Assembly (NCBI GenBank): GCA_024195585.1
Contig: SWBL01000236.1
Location: 1-64,000, forward strand
DNA length: 64,000 bases
Source: Aureobasidium sp. EXF-3400
Lineage: Eukaryota > Ascomycota > Dothideomycetes > Dothideales > Saccotheciaceae
Direction: 5' to 3'
The notes under the pieces are model-generated. The model did no database searches, was not told the origin of the DNA, and saw only the letters and a program-made list of their open reading frames with translations. This document shows, one piece after another, positions 31,371-43,800 of this stretch. Both the position numbers and the translations under genes were made by a program. Each line of letters opens with the position of its first letter. Position 1 is the stretch's first letter.

Positions 31371-34067
31371 TCAGAAAGCTGAGCCTTCTTCAACCCTGTC
31401 GAACAAGACACCATTCGACTTGAGAGACACCTTCTCAGCAGCTCTCAGAGCAGCATTCTTCTCCATAAGAACCTTTCTCTGACCAGCGAGTTTCTGTTGC
31501 TCTTCCAAGTTGCCAAGCATAGCATCCATACCTTCCTTCCAACCTTCTGGGCCATACATGGCTTTGAGCTCCCAAGAAGTGCTGCGTGTGAGGTGTTCAT
31601 TCAACATGGCAAGAGCTCTAGCCTTTTGTGTTTCCAAGTCTGCATTGCGCATCTCTGCATCAACCTCGCGTTGACGCTTTTTCTTGGCTGCAAGAGCAGC
31701 CTTGCCTTCTTCGTAGGCTTTGCGGCGAGCGACGATTTCTTGGGTGCGGCGAGACTTTTCGGCCATGTAGTGGAGGCTGTGGCCGAGGTTCTTGTTGGGG
31801 TCGTTGGGCTCTTCGGCGAGTTGGACAGGAGGGGTGGGGAAGAAGAGGATGCGGCCTTGGTCGTCTGTTTGATACATGCTGCGGATCTCGGGTGGGATGC
31901 TGGCGTTTGCTGCGTCGGGGAGCGTCCACACTTCGATGGGCACGGGATCGCGGTATGACGAGCGGCTCTGTGAGGCGGATGGAGCAGGTGGGATAGCGGG
32001 AGGCTGTGTTGGGAAGGTTGAGGTGTGGCTGTTGGTGCGAGGTAGAGGCATGGTGGTCGTGTGTTGAGGGGTGGCGGGATTGAAGGGGCCAGAAGGTGCA
32101 CGATGGAGGCTAGGCATGGGAGCGGGCGAGGCGGAGTGGTTTTGTGTGTAGTGTTGAACAGAAGGGGTGTGCGAAGGACGGGTCATGGGTTGCATAGGAC
32201 GAATGGGTTGGCCGGCCGTTTGCATGGGCGTCATCTGGGTTTGCATGGGCGAATAAGCTTGCATGGTAGCAGCCGGGTTGGAGGGCGACATTTGCATGGA
32301 TTGACGAGCCTGGACTTGAGGAACGACTGGTGCGGGTGGAGGCGAGGGCGTGGGCTCTGGAGGAGGAGAGTCTCTGGGATCGCGAGGGCGTCTGTGGACA
32401 GCACCAATCTTGGGAGGAGCATTCTCCGCTCCCCACTCAGGCTTGGGCATGTCGTCCGTCTCCTTGTCTGCGTCCTTGAGGAGGTATGCAATCGGACTGG
32501 GTATCTTCCTCATCTTTCGTGGCATGTCGAACAGATCCATCTCGTAGTCTCTGTCGCGCACCTCGTCGGGCAAGCAACTTGCCCAGGTCTTGATCTTGTT
32601 GAACTTGAACTTCTCCTCGTTGTAGCGAGCCTCGCACACGTAAATGTCCAAGTCTGCGGGTTGGCGGCGCGGGCGGCCCTTGTAGTAGCGTGTTGTGAAC
32701 ATGATGAAGCACCTGCCAACAATCTCGTCGACACGGTGGTCGCGGTACTGGCCGGTCTTGACCACTTCGTTCTCCAGGAAGTGCTTGTCGAAACGGTGCA
32801 CTGTCTGTTCAGGACGGTAGTACCAGCAGACATTGACCCACTGACCGCCTTGTGGGTCTTGCCAGGTCCGGTAGATTTGGCAGGGGACAGGCTTGGTCAG
32901 GTCGTTTGCGTTTTGAACATGGATCCAATCGCCGACCTTGTAGAGCTCGCCGTTGTAAAGAATACCGTTGGGCAATGGGATCCTGCCTTCGTCCATAGCG
33001 TAGTCGGTGTCGGGCTTGTTGCGTTCCTCGTTGGCCAAACGATGCGCCTCGGTCTGCAACTCGACGGCATCCCTGTAGATCTGACTATCGTCCTCGTTGT
33101 ATGATTTTGCGTTGTTGAACATGAGGTCGACATCTCTCATGAACTGCTCAAGCGACTGGTACTTCTTTCTCTTGAGCTTGCGCTTGAGCACGTCGAATGC
33201 CATGGGTTCTCGTATCTCGGCGTAGTACTCGGGCATGACTGCCTTGTCAGGCAGCCGTTCGAAGGTTGCGATCTTGAGACCCCCAGGTCCCTTGGGCTTT
33301 CGGATGCCCTTGAGCACGGCTTGAATACGAGCTTCAACCGGTGTCAAAACCTTTGGCGGTCTGCCTCTCTTCTTCCTGGTCTCTGGGTCGTCGTCTTTGT
33401 CCAGATCACGGTCGCGTTTCGAGGGACGACCACGCTTCCTCTTACGTTTGGCGCCATCTTCGTCTGAGTCATCACCACCTATGTCGTCGTCCTCGTCATC
33501 GTCTTCATCTTCCTCGTCGTCCTCTTCCTCAGCAACATAGTCAACGGGTGGAAGCTCGCCCAGGTACGGGAACTTGGAGACTTCTTCTGAGATGACCTTG
33601 AGTTGGACGAGCTTCTTCAGTTCGGTGCCGACGACTTCGCGTAGAGTCAAGGCATCCTGGTATGCGCCGGCGTCGGGTCTGTTGTAGGTTTGGCAGTTGT
33701 GGAAGATTAGAGCCCAGTCGCGCACATACTCGGACCAGCTCTTGTACTCCTTGGTGTTGATCTTCTGCTTGATGAGGCTCATAGCCATGGGTTCCTTGAT
33801 AACCTCGTAGTAGTCGGGAACAGCACGCTTGTTGACCTTCCGCTGGAAGACCTTGCTAGGGTCATGGCCACTGTATACAGGTCAGTCCAGAGTCGCGTAT
33901 GAAGATAGATTTAAATGCGCATACTCGGGAGTTCTGTAGTCGTAGATAAAGTCGAGGATGCTATGCATCTGGTCCAGCTCGGCGTCAGACATGACCTGAC
34001 TTTGGGCTGCTCCCTCGGTCGAGGGAACCGGCGTGTTGTCTTGACTCATTGCCGCTTCAGACGCCAT
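31371..34067 (-). CDS. RSC1: RSC chromatin-remodelling subunit Rsc1/Rsc2 (double bromodomain, BAH)
   Basis: Subunit of the RSC nucleosome remodeller in the nucleus, reading acetylated histones. Exons (minus) 34067-33925 and 33870-31371 give 880 residues. Order: bromodomain 1 (about 30-140; PDYYEVIKEPM, NCQTYN), an acidic stretch (161-186), two AT-hook motifs (KRGRPSK and KKRGRPPK, 193-221), bromodomain 2 (225-330; PEYYAEIREPM, NNAKSYNED), a BAH domain (about 355-490; VGDWIHVQN, VCWYYRPEQT), and a Pro/Met/Gln-rich tail ending in a helical segment (WELKAMYGPEGWKEGM). This order is diagnostic of Rsc1/Rsc2. Filamentous fungi normally have a single copy, so the symbol is nominal. Confidence 0.96.
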
Positions 34068-34804
34068 GGTGCGCAATTCGGACACTGAAGCCTCGTTGTT
34101 CTCACAGCTTGATCCGAGATAAGTCTCCGATAAGAACAATTCAACTGTCAATAATCACAAGTCGCGAAACCACCGAGGGCGCGTCGCTTCTCGATTCACC
34201 TTGCGCGTGGTCTTGGCGATGCGCTCGGCTTTGTCGACCATACCTCCGTTAGCTGCGGGCCGGACCGCTGTGTCGGCTAGAGTTTCTGCTGTTCTTCTCA
34301 CCATCTTCAATTCTACCTAACATGGCATCTATCGCTCCTCACAACTCTGTAGTTAGGATCATTGCGTACAAGTCATAACACCGAGTCTCTTGTTAGGTAC
34401 TCAACATAGAATCGTGTAGACTTTGAAGATCGCAAGTCCCAATGACAAGCTACTAGAGCCAGACGAAGCCTTCACAAATCAATGCAAGACTGAACAGTGA
34501 TACTCTCTGGATGGACAGAAAGATACATGAACACTGCTCTATCAGATACATGAGACGTTTTGTCTCCCGTCCTCGCTTCGTGGAACCCAAGTGATCGTTG
34601 TTGTGAACATTCAATTCTCAATGCTCGACGCTCGTGGATTGTTGCCGAGCAGGGAGACCCTGTCAAAATGACGTCTTGCCGATCACTATCACCTGTCAAG
34701 ACACTTTTGATACTCCCCTCTTCTCTCGTCACTCGCGATCAAAGTTTCATCAAGACACATATAACATAAAACAAAGCTCACCAAAGATCAAACATAACTC
34801 AGCA
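34068..34804. promoter_or_regulatory. Shared divergent promoter, RSC1 / OTU1
   Basis: 737 bp between two outward-facing start codons. No RNA gene or specific site recognised. Confidence 0.4.
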
Positions 34805-35936
34805 ATGATGCGCATTCGGATCCGAGGCCCATCGGGCATGTCCCAGGTTAACATGGAAGAGACGGCAACATGGGGAGAACTCAAGCACGAGATCTCTACA
34901 AAAACATCTGTCGCCGACTTTGATGTCAAGTACGGCTACCCACCGCAAAACCTGGACACAACAAGTATCGACAATGATACCAAGCTGGCTCATGTCGGCA
35001 TCAAACTCGATGGCGAACAACTCATCATCTTGCCACGCGATGTCCAACAATCATTGCATAACCCCATGACCAGCCATGTCGATCCCTCAAACCACGGTAC
35101 CTTGCCTTCTCTGAAGAACCTCCAGCCTCCTCAACATAAGCCGGGTGACTTCCCCTCTGGTCAGTCGAAAGGAGAACAAGCTGCACCGCTCTCTCTACAG
35201 AGAAAACCGAATGATGTAGAGAGCGACCCACCCGAGGTTCCAGTGCCTAATCTGGAAGGTGTTCTTGTCCTTCGTGTGATGCCCGACGACAACAGCTGTA
35301 TGTTCAGAGCTTTAGGAAGCGCTGTCTTGGGCGATGCGCTCGATGCTATGAACGAGGTAGGATCAAGGAACTGCTTGCGACTACGATCTCTGCTAACCAG
35401 AAAATCAGTTGCGCTCTTTGGTGGCCCAGACGATCCAGTCAAAGCCAGATCTGTATACTGCTGGCATGCTCGAAAAAGCACCCGACGACTACTGCCGTTG
35501 GATTCAGCGCGACGACTCTTGGGGTGGTGGTATCGAACTCGCCATCCTCTCCCAACAATTCGACATCGAGATCTGCAGCATCAACGTTCAGGACTTGCGA
35601 GTTGATCGCTTCAATGAAGGCAAATCAAGACGCTGCATCCTGATCTATTCCGGCATCCATTACGATGTCGTTGCTGTATCTCCTGGCCAAGGTACGAGTC
35701 CCGATTTTGATAGGAAAATCTTCGAGGTCGCTCAGATCGAGGGTATGGAGGGTGAAGATGGTGGAGCTTTACAAGCTGCCAGAGAGCTCTGCCAAATTCT
35801 GCAACAGAGACACTACTTTACGGATACTCATGGATTCACTATCAAGTGCAACGTTTGTGGCTGGACTGGAAAGGGAGAGCAAGGTGCTACAGAGCACGCG
35901 AAGCAGACAGGACACATGAACTTTGGCGAAGCATGA
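34805..35936 (+). CDS. OTU1: Ubiquitin thioesterase Otu1 (YOD1)
   Basis: OTU-family deubiquitinase that works with the Cdc48/p97 segregase, including in ER-associated degradation. Exons 34805-35356 and 35409-35936 give 359 residues. An N-terminal UBX-like beta-grasp (MRIRIRGPSGMSQV) is the Cdc48-binding part. The catalytic Asp-x2-Cys motif is intact (MPDDNSCMFRA; Cys165), with the catalytic His in IYSGIHYDV (268). A C2H2 finger at the C-terminus (CNVCGWTGKG ... EHAKQTGH) is standard for Otu1. Two ATGs in a row; I use the first. The 3' end is convergent with the HNH gene, only 90 bp apart. Confidence 0.95.
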
Positions 35937-36026
35937 AAGTACATATTTTAATCACATACCCTGCATAGCGTATATTTCTATTGCTTGCTTGCAAGAAACG
36001 CAAATATCGAACAAATTTATCCAGCA

Positions 36027-36862
36027 TTACTTCGCTTTCCAGCGGACCTTGCTAACCCAAGCTGCCCATTTCTGGACATCGTCCCTTTCCAGCAGCAAGT
36101 CTATGCTGTACCACTCCTTGGCCAATTCTTCGTTGGTCGCAAGTCGATGCACAAAACTGTGACAAGCTCTACACAACCAAGCAACCTTATTCAATTCCCA
36201 ACTAGCATGCCAGCCGCGCTTGACAACCTTTGCATGCACAGCCCTCGGGATCAAATGATGATAGGTAAGAGGCAGATGTTCCCTCTCGCATATTTCACAC
36301 TCGGCAGCCCGACTCGCAGGTGCAAATTCTGGCGGCGCAGTGGTTCTACTTGTGATGTATGCTGTGAATACAGGCTCCAATAATCGTGGTAGGTCTGTAG
36401 GATCCGAAAGTAGACCGTATGAGGTCAATGAATCCGATACAGATAATGGCATTGGTTGTAACAGGTCCTCGTAGACGTCGGAATCCAGAGGTACGCTGTA
36501 CTTTTCAGCCAGCTGAGTGTCATCCTTGATATCGCTATATTGCAGGGCTCGTAGATCATCAGGTAATGAAGGGAATATCTCAGAAGCAAGGTACTTCGAA
36601 AACGTATTAGCATCAGGGGACAAGAACAGACATTGACGAGGTTATCTTAACATACCTCTATTGTCTCGCCCAGATCAGCAGCCAGAGCATCATTGTCCTC
36701 TTGGCCCTGCTCTGGCCTGGTTACAGGCTTGATTTCATTCTTACGTCCCTTGCTAGCCTTCTTTTTCTTCTTGTCTGCTGTACCCGAGAGTCTCGAGATC
36801 AGGAGTTCGGAGACACAGTCTCGAAAGTCTTCGTAATTGACAGTCTCATCTTCGGGTATCAT
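36027..36862 (-). CDS. HNH-motif protein of unknown function
   Basis: Exons (minus) 36862-36656 and 36593-36027 (62-nt intron) give 257 residues. The first exon encodes an acidic/lysine-rich N-terminus (TADKKKKKASKGRK). The C-terminal half has a complete HNH-like zinc site: CEICEREH ... TYHHLIPRAVH ... LNKVAWLCRACHSFVH, that is paired Cys, the His-His start of the beta-beta-alpha fold, Asn, and a second C-x2-C-H. HNH folds are found in nucleases and many other DNA-acting proteins, but in eukaryotic genomes such stand-alone proteins are uncharacterised. The start at 36862 follows the first ATG in the frame. It is head-to-head with GTB1 (230 bp). Confidence 0.85.
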
Positions 36863-37092
36863 GAATTGAATTGATTTTTGTGGTTGTGATATTTCCAGTG
36901 GCAAGATGATGGAGAGAGAGACATGGGATACCGTGGGGACGATGAGGTACTGATAAGGGATGCGATAAGCGCACGGACATCTTTGATGGTAAAGGTGTCG
37001 CTTTGGGTTCGGGGGATGATGGAGAAAGCATCGAGCATCCAGTCTGAGGATTGTCTTGTTGTGTTTTTGACCTTTTGCGATATCTATTCAAG
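36863..37092. promoter_or_regulatory. Compact bidirectional promoter, HNH gene / GTB1
   Basis: Only 230 bp separate the two divergent start codons, so the two genes must share promoter DNA. No element recognised. Confidence 0.45.
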
Positions 37093-38885
37093 ATGAAGGC
37101 AGCTGGAGCATGGTTCATTGCAGCCGCATCAATTGCATCTGCCGCTGCTGAGCCTTCGCGGCCTCGTGGTGTAGGACCCGAGTGTAAGTTTACCATTATA
37201 GCTTTCTGTGACACTCAAATTAACATAACTTTTTGCTGTCTCTAGTTGCACAGTTCTACAAGGATGCTGAATCATTTACTTGCATTTCGAATCCATCCAT
37301 CAAGATCCCTTTCTCTCAGGTCAACGACGACTACTGCGACTGCCCTGATGGCTCGGATGAGCCTGGTACCTCTGCCTGCTCCTACCTCTCCCCACTCTCA
37401 CCTTCGACCCTTTCCGACACCACAAACAAGGATCAGATAAACTCTACCCAGGTCCTGCCTGGATTCTACTGCAAGAACAAGGGTCACCAGCCTAGCTACG
37501 TTCCCTACACCAGCGTCAACGACGGCTTCTGCGACTACGATCTCTGCTGTGATGGAAGCGAAGAGTGGGCAGGCGTCGGCGGTATCAAATGCCAGAACAA
37601 GTGCGCCGAAACTGGAAAGGAGTGGAGAAAGAAGACTGAGTCTCGCCAGCGTGCTCTGAACAATGCCAACAAGAAGAGAAATGAATACACCACCGAGGCT
37701 CAGCGCTTGAGAAAGGAGGTCGAGGACAGGATCAAGACTCTGCAGACCCAAGTTACCGCTTCTGAAATGCACGTCACGGATATGGAGAAAGAGTTGGCCG
37801 AAGTCGAGCGTCGTGAGAAGGGCAAGATCGTCAAGAGCCAGGGCGCTAAGCAGGGCAAGATGGGTGTACTGGTTGGTCTTGCAAAACAGAGAACTGAAGA
37901 GCTGAGAGACCATCTCGTCCGCGTTCGCCAGGAGCGTGACACTTCCAAGGACCGTGTCAAGGAGCTGGAAGCCATTTTGACCACTTTCAAAGAGGAGTAC
38001 AACCCCAACTTCAACGACGAAGGTGTCAAGAGAGCTGTTCGTGCTTGGGAAGATTACGCTGCTCGTGACAAGAGTGGTGATGACACTTCAGCACACGACA
38101 GAGATCTTAACGAGATCACCAAGTCTGACAAGGAGAGCGGCCTCGACTGGGAGACATACCTTGAGGCTGATGGTGAGGATGTCGAAGTTTGTAAGTCATG
38201 TCTTTTATCCCTTCTCGCGAACCCTCACTAACAATTATCAGTGTACGAGATCGAAAACTACCTCCCCAAGGCTCTTCGTGATTGGGTTGATCAGAAGCTG
38301 CGCGACCTCCGTGTTATGCTCATCGAAAATGGTATTCTCGCCGATCTTTCTTCCGAAGGCGGCGAATCAGCTGCCGTCAACGATGCAAAGAACCGCCTTA
38401 AGTCTGCCCAAGATGCCGTCAACTCGCAACGTAGAGATCTCGACTCGCACAACGAAGATCTAAACAAGGAGTATGGTCCTGACGGCGTCTTCCGTGCCCT
38501 CAAGGGCCAATGCATTTCTGTTGACTCTGGCGAATACACCTACGAACTCTGCTTCATGGAACACACCACCCAGAAGTCTAAGAAGGGCGGCAGCAACACA
38601 CGCATGGGCAACTTTGTCCGCTTCGACAAGATCACTGTCGATGAAGAGGTCTCTGCTGATGGCAAGGGTCTTGGTTCTGGCGAGCGCATTGCTATGAGAC
38701 ATGAGAATGGCCAACACTGCTGGAACGGACCTAACCGTAGTACCACTGTCATCATGGCCTGTGCCGAGCAAAACGAGATCTGGAAGGTCTTCGAGGAGGA
38801 AAAATGTGTGTATCGTATGGAGATTGGTACGCCTGCTGTTTGTGAAGCTTTGAAGAAGGCAGAAGTGGTCAAGGATGAGCTGTGA
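37093..38885 (+). CDS. GTB1: Glucosidase II beta subunit (PRKCSH-like), ER lumen
   Basis: Non-catalytic subunit that retains and activates glucosidase II, which trims glucose from N-glycans in the ER. Exons 37093-37183, 37246-38190 and 38242-38885 give 559 residues. A signal peptide (MKAAGAWFIAAASIASAAAE) is followed by two LDL-receptor-A-like modules (DDYCDCPDGSDEPG and DGFCDYDLCCDGSEEW), a long coiled coil (about 130-260), and a mannose-6-phosphate-receptor-homology domain near the end (GQCISVDSGEYTYELCF, NGPNRSTTVIMAC). The last four residues are KDEL, the ER retrieval signal. Order and length match the family. Confidence 0.96.
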
Positions 38886-39300
38886 AAGATGAGATGATAG
38901 AACGTGGATATATACTTGTTATCATAGAGTGCCATCGAAGATCATTTTGTTCTGTAGCCATTCGCCTGGCATCTCTCAATCTAGTAGAGGCATCGGAAAT
39001 AGTCGCATCTAAGGAAAGAGACCTTGATTCGCGGTCTCCTAGTCGCGCCTTCCTGAATGTGTTTACCTTCACTGGTTCGCGTCTTTCGGAAAGCGCAATC
39101 AAGACATTCGTCAGCTTGCGCTTTTCACTTCTTCTTCTCCTTCACCATCACATCCGAGACTCTCTTTACATCACCAACCTCTCACCGCTGTTTATATACA
39201 TCACACTTCGTCACATTCCATCTCTATATCAACGCACCACGTCAACAACATTACACCACTCACACCTCTGCGCAACATAATCTATACGCCTTCTGGAATC
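38886..39300. promoter_or_regulatory. Promoter and 5' UTR of the F-box gene
   Basis: 415 bp between two plus-strand genes. The second half is pyrimidine-rich with CACAAC-type tracts just before the start codon, usual for fungal 5' UTRs. No RNA gene seen. Confidence 0.4.
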
Positions 39301-40615
39301 ATGGCAGATGCTATCGATCGGTAAGGCGCATCGTACTCACATTTCTGTCGATCGTAGACTGATATGTTTGTCCAGCCATTCTCCGGCTACGTTCAGACTC
39401 GTGGATCTTCCAAACGAGATTATCAGGGAGATCTGCATCCGCCCTGAGCTTGAGACAAACGACCTTCGTGCGCTTCGTCTGACAAGCAAACAGCTTTGCG
39501 AGATTGCTTCGCATCGCTTTGCCAAAGAGCGTTTCCGCCGAGTTACGGTCTTGATGTCACGCTTTTCCCTTCGGGCCTTCATCGATTTGTCTCAGCACGC
39601 CTACTTCGGTTCATTTGTGGAAAGGGTTAACATCTCCCCTGTATGTGATGGCATTCCGAGCCGACCTCCTCCTACGACATCTGTCTCTGGAAATATATAC
39701 AGGGACAGAGTCATGGACGTCGTAATGTCTTGCGTAACCAGATTCCGAAAGGAGCGTGAACCGATGAATGATGGGAGCGCAGGGAGAATGCTTGGTATCG
39801 CTTTCAAAGCATTCGCACAGAGAGAACAACCCTTACAACTCAAAATATGTGACCGTGAGTTTCACACAATCGGCGCAAGAGACCTTGTGTACAGCAAAGC
39901 TTTCCAGCAAAACTTGGTCTGGCGTCTGGATTGGCAGACAACAATCGAACAAACCATAAGAGCAATCACTAGTCAAGGTTGCAAGGTTACCGCACTCTTG
40001 ATCGATGGACAAACCCGAGCAAACCTTGTGAACGACTCGGTTCTTCACACTGACAATATTGAACAACAGCTAAGCTGTTTGTGTTCAAATCTAGCGCATC
40101 TCGAAATCGAGTTCCATGACTTCGATATCGGAACCACGTCGGACTCAGTCGAGCGCATGGTGTCGACAGCCAGGAACTTGAAATCCCTGATCCTGAAGAG
40201 GCTGGGTATGTGGGATTACTCAAACCGTCACTGCGTTCCAAAAATACTGGAATGCGTCGCATCAACATCCCTGAGCACCATCGTACTTGCCGAGTTCCAA
40301 ATGTCGGAGTCAGAACTGCTTGGGTTTCTCGGCAGACAGAGAGACGCCTTGCGGAACCTGCAACTGCATGATAGCTGCCTCCTCACAGGAAGCTGCATGT
40401 CTCTGATAGCCTGGATCAGAGACAACTTGCCAGGTCTTGTACAACTCGAACTCTGGGACATCTGTGACTCTGCCGACCATACGATCTGTGCTGGGGACGA
40501 GCCCAAGAGGTACTGCGTCCGTCGCGGTCATGATATGCAAGTCTGCCTTACTAGGATTCTTGATGGAAAGGGAGAGAAACAAGTCAAACCCAAGGACGTT
40601 GAGGAGATTGAGTAA
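39301..40615 (+). CDS. F-box domain protein
   Basis: Probable substrate adaptor of an SCF ubiquitin ligase. Modelled as exons 39301-39320 and 39376-40615 (55-nt intron), 419 residues. The F-box is RLVDLPNEIIREICIRPEL through LRALRLTSKQLCEIASHR, at the N-terminus. The remainder looks like irregular leucine-rich or helical repeats (SNLAHLEIEFHDF, ARNLKSLILKRLG, QRDALRNLQLHDSC, LPGLVQLELWDIC), as in many fungal F-box proteins. An alternative is an unspliced start at 39308, which stays in frame through the intron into the same F-box. Target unknown. Confidence 0.85.
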
Positions 40616-40896
40616 GTTGAAGGAGGGAAGAGACTGACTCGAGGTCCCCAGAGAATGTAACATGACATAGTAATGGGCAGTTTTCTTTCGACGTGGGAGG
40701 AAACAAAGATTGGACCTCCGAAGTCACAAGCTCACACATTAGTCGCGCAAGCCTATGATGAGCAGGGGTCTAGCTAGCGAAGGACAGAATCCACTTCAAG
40801 CCTCTAGATACTTTAGTTCAAGCTTTCTATTCCATTGATTCCTTCTTTTCGCGTTAGCTGATGAAGTCTTCAATTAGAATATGGTCCGTCTCCTCT

Positions 40897-43800
40897 CTAA
40901 TCTCCCCCAAACATCTCAGCCATACCCTCCAGCTTGGGGCTCTGCTCTCTCTTGCCTCCTGCAGGTTTCTGCTCAACCTCCATGTACTGCTGCTGCATGG
41001 CACTCCTCTTAGCCTTGTGATCCCTTCTATCAATCTTTCCAGCCTCATGTATAGATACACCTCTGACCCCCTCCAACAACTCCAGGACCAAAATTCTCTG
41101 TGTGCGTTCACTGCTTGTTCCCATAATCCTCTCAATAGCCGTATCAACCTTGTTGCTTCCCATATCCGGCAGCGAGAGCAAAACATCTCTAGCCGTAGAA
41201 GATAAAGGTGAGTACAACGCCACGATATTAGCAATTAAGTTTGCAAGATCGCGTTGGACGTCTACGAAATAAGGCTCGTTGAGGGAAGTGATGCAAGCCT
41301 TTAGGACTTCGGTGTTGATGAATTCGCGGACTTGTGGTGCTGGTGGTGTGTCGGCGACAAAGGTTGGGAGGATAGACCGCAAGATGCGGCAGATGAGGGT
41401 GCAACAGCGTGAGTCGCGCATGCGGAGGGCGTGGGTGCAGAACAGAATTAGAGGCTCAAGGACGGAAGCTTCGGAGAGGACTAGAGAGCGCATTGTGAGT
41501 TGTGAGGGTTGGGGTTGGGTGGAGGGTGTGACGTCTGTAGTTGTTAGTTCGTATGTTTCAAAAGTGATACTTAGTTTGAGGAAGGAACGAACCTGTTGCT
41601 CGTTGATCGAGGATGGTAGAAGCGAAGTTGACGACTGCGTAAGTTGTTGCTCGCAGCACGCTCTCGGACTTCATCTCATCGTTCAATTGATCCTCACCCT
41701 CGACAGACTGTGTACTTGACCTTTCGATGACTTCCCACTCTGCACTGATCTTCTTATCCGTCTGAGAGAAGAACAGCGCCAGTATCGGTGGCATGAAATG
41801 TCTTCTGTGATGGGCTGGGCATCTCTGAACAAGTCTTTCAACCAAAGCGATCAGTCTTTGCAAGTGATGCGTTGACAGGGACGAAGCGTCTGTGAGCAAT
41901 GCTTCAGCCAGTGGTCCAGGCAATTCCTTAAGTCCGAAGAACTCTTCTTCGAACCTTGTCATGCCATAGATGATGTGATAGCACCAATCACGGATCTGTC
42001 GAGGAATACCACGGATAGCAGAGGCAAAGCCTTCATATGTATCACCGCTCTCAGCGATGCGAGCATAGAACTCATCTCTACTCTCGTTCGAGATACCTGC
42101 TTGCCAAAATCTGTCGACAAGCATCTTCTGCATCACCATCTGGAGCTCAGGAGGGAAGTTCGACCAGTTGCTGCTGTTGGGGAAAGATGTAGCGTGCCTG
42201 GTCATCTGCAGCACATTCGAGAGCATAGCTTGCATTGCCGGACCCCAAACCTGAGCACCGATCTGGTACTCACGTGAAGACTCTTTCAGCTTTTCGGTAG
42301 TGGCTGAGAGGAGATTCTTAGTGGCATTGAGGGGCAAGCGCATGACTTTCATCTGAACATCTGTTTGACGCGCCTTACCTTCTTGGTCCAGGGGTTGACT
42401 GGGCCAGTCCTGGACGGAAGCATATCTTTGCGTTGAGAGATACTCTGGCAATCCTTCTAGACCAACAACGCTGCAGAAACCAGAGAACGTTGATAATGCT
42501 TCAGTCAACTGGGGATCTTGCCAGATATCGACAACGGGCTGAATGATCTGTTGAAGACGAGTAAGTCGAGCTTGTGAGTCAACTGCAGATGCACGATGTA
42601 CGATAATGAACAAGAACGCTTGGAGGCCCCACTTTGTGCGCTCATCGGCGTCTTCGGCAGACATCATGCTATTGACCCGGGCTTCCAGGTTAGAGTAAAC
42701 GTCAAGAAGATAGTCCGGGAACGACATGGCAATTCGTTGCATCTCACCCAGACGTGCTCCTTGGAAGTTCTTAACAGCAGCTGAGTAGTCTTTGTTAGTC
42801 GGATCATCCGCATACTGTAGGCTCAAACAGTAGTCAAGGATCTTTACGACCAACTCAGGCTGTCCTTGCAACGTCTTTACTAAGACATTGACCGCGATGT
42901 GGGTCGTAAGACGAGCTATCTCAGGATGTTGGGGTTTCATGGTCATCAATTTGTAGCAGAAGTCGCGCAGGTTGGTAAGCGTCACTCCATAGACGTTGTT
43001 AGTGGTGTGCTGATCGGACTTTGATTCTGGTCGTGAAGCTTTGCTGTACCACTGGATGAAGCCGTTCATCGTACTCCTGAGGACGGATGCTTGTGACTCC
43101 AATTGCAGGACAGGGACTGGCGTCTTTGCGGAACCTGTAGATGGGAAAGGTGGCCTGAACTCTTGACAGATTGTGTTGACCATTTGCACCGTCTGATCTA
43201 GTATGTGACCAACAGCTTCTTGTGGCATGTAGTAAGCAATGTTCTCGATCACCGTGATACAATATCTTCGGTAGTTGCCAAGGAACGAATGCAACTCAGG
43301 AGGATTCTCGAAATCCTCGTTCAAATACAGAATTACGGGCAACTCTTCGTGCGAGAGTGACTCGTATTTGATAAGACGTTGGCTGCAGGTTCCCAAGAGT
43401 ACGGCTACTCTCTGGCCCATAGTGCTTGAGATGGCCGGGCTTTTTGCGACCAGGAGCTTTGTGAAGCTATGCAAAACAGGAATAGAGACAAGAAGACTGT
43501 CGTGCTGGAATGCGATCATCATCACATCAACCAAGGCAGCACAAGTCTCGGTCGTAGCCAGAATCTCGGGGTTAGAAGCAGCAGCGTCTCCCAAAATCGA
43601 CAAGACCTAAGCAAGTCAGCACTAATTCAGTTCAACGAGTATCTCTGGAAGATACCTCTGATAGCTTCTTTTGCAAAGTATACTTGGGCTCGTCAATATC
43701 GTCCGCCGAAGTGTTACAGCTCAGGTGGATGTTTTTGAGCAGCTCGATATGATCCTGTTGCAGTACAGAAAGCATGATTTGAGACCAGGATTCATGGAAG

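Noticed and set aside
32061..33104. A 347-codon open frame on the plus strand opposite RSC1.
   Set aside because: It is the shadow of the RSC1 coding strand, whose bromodomain and BAH motifs are unmistakable.
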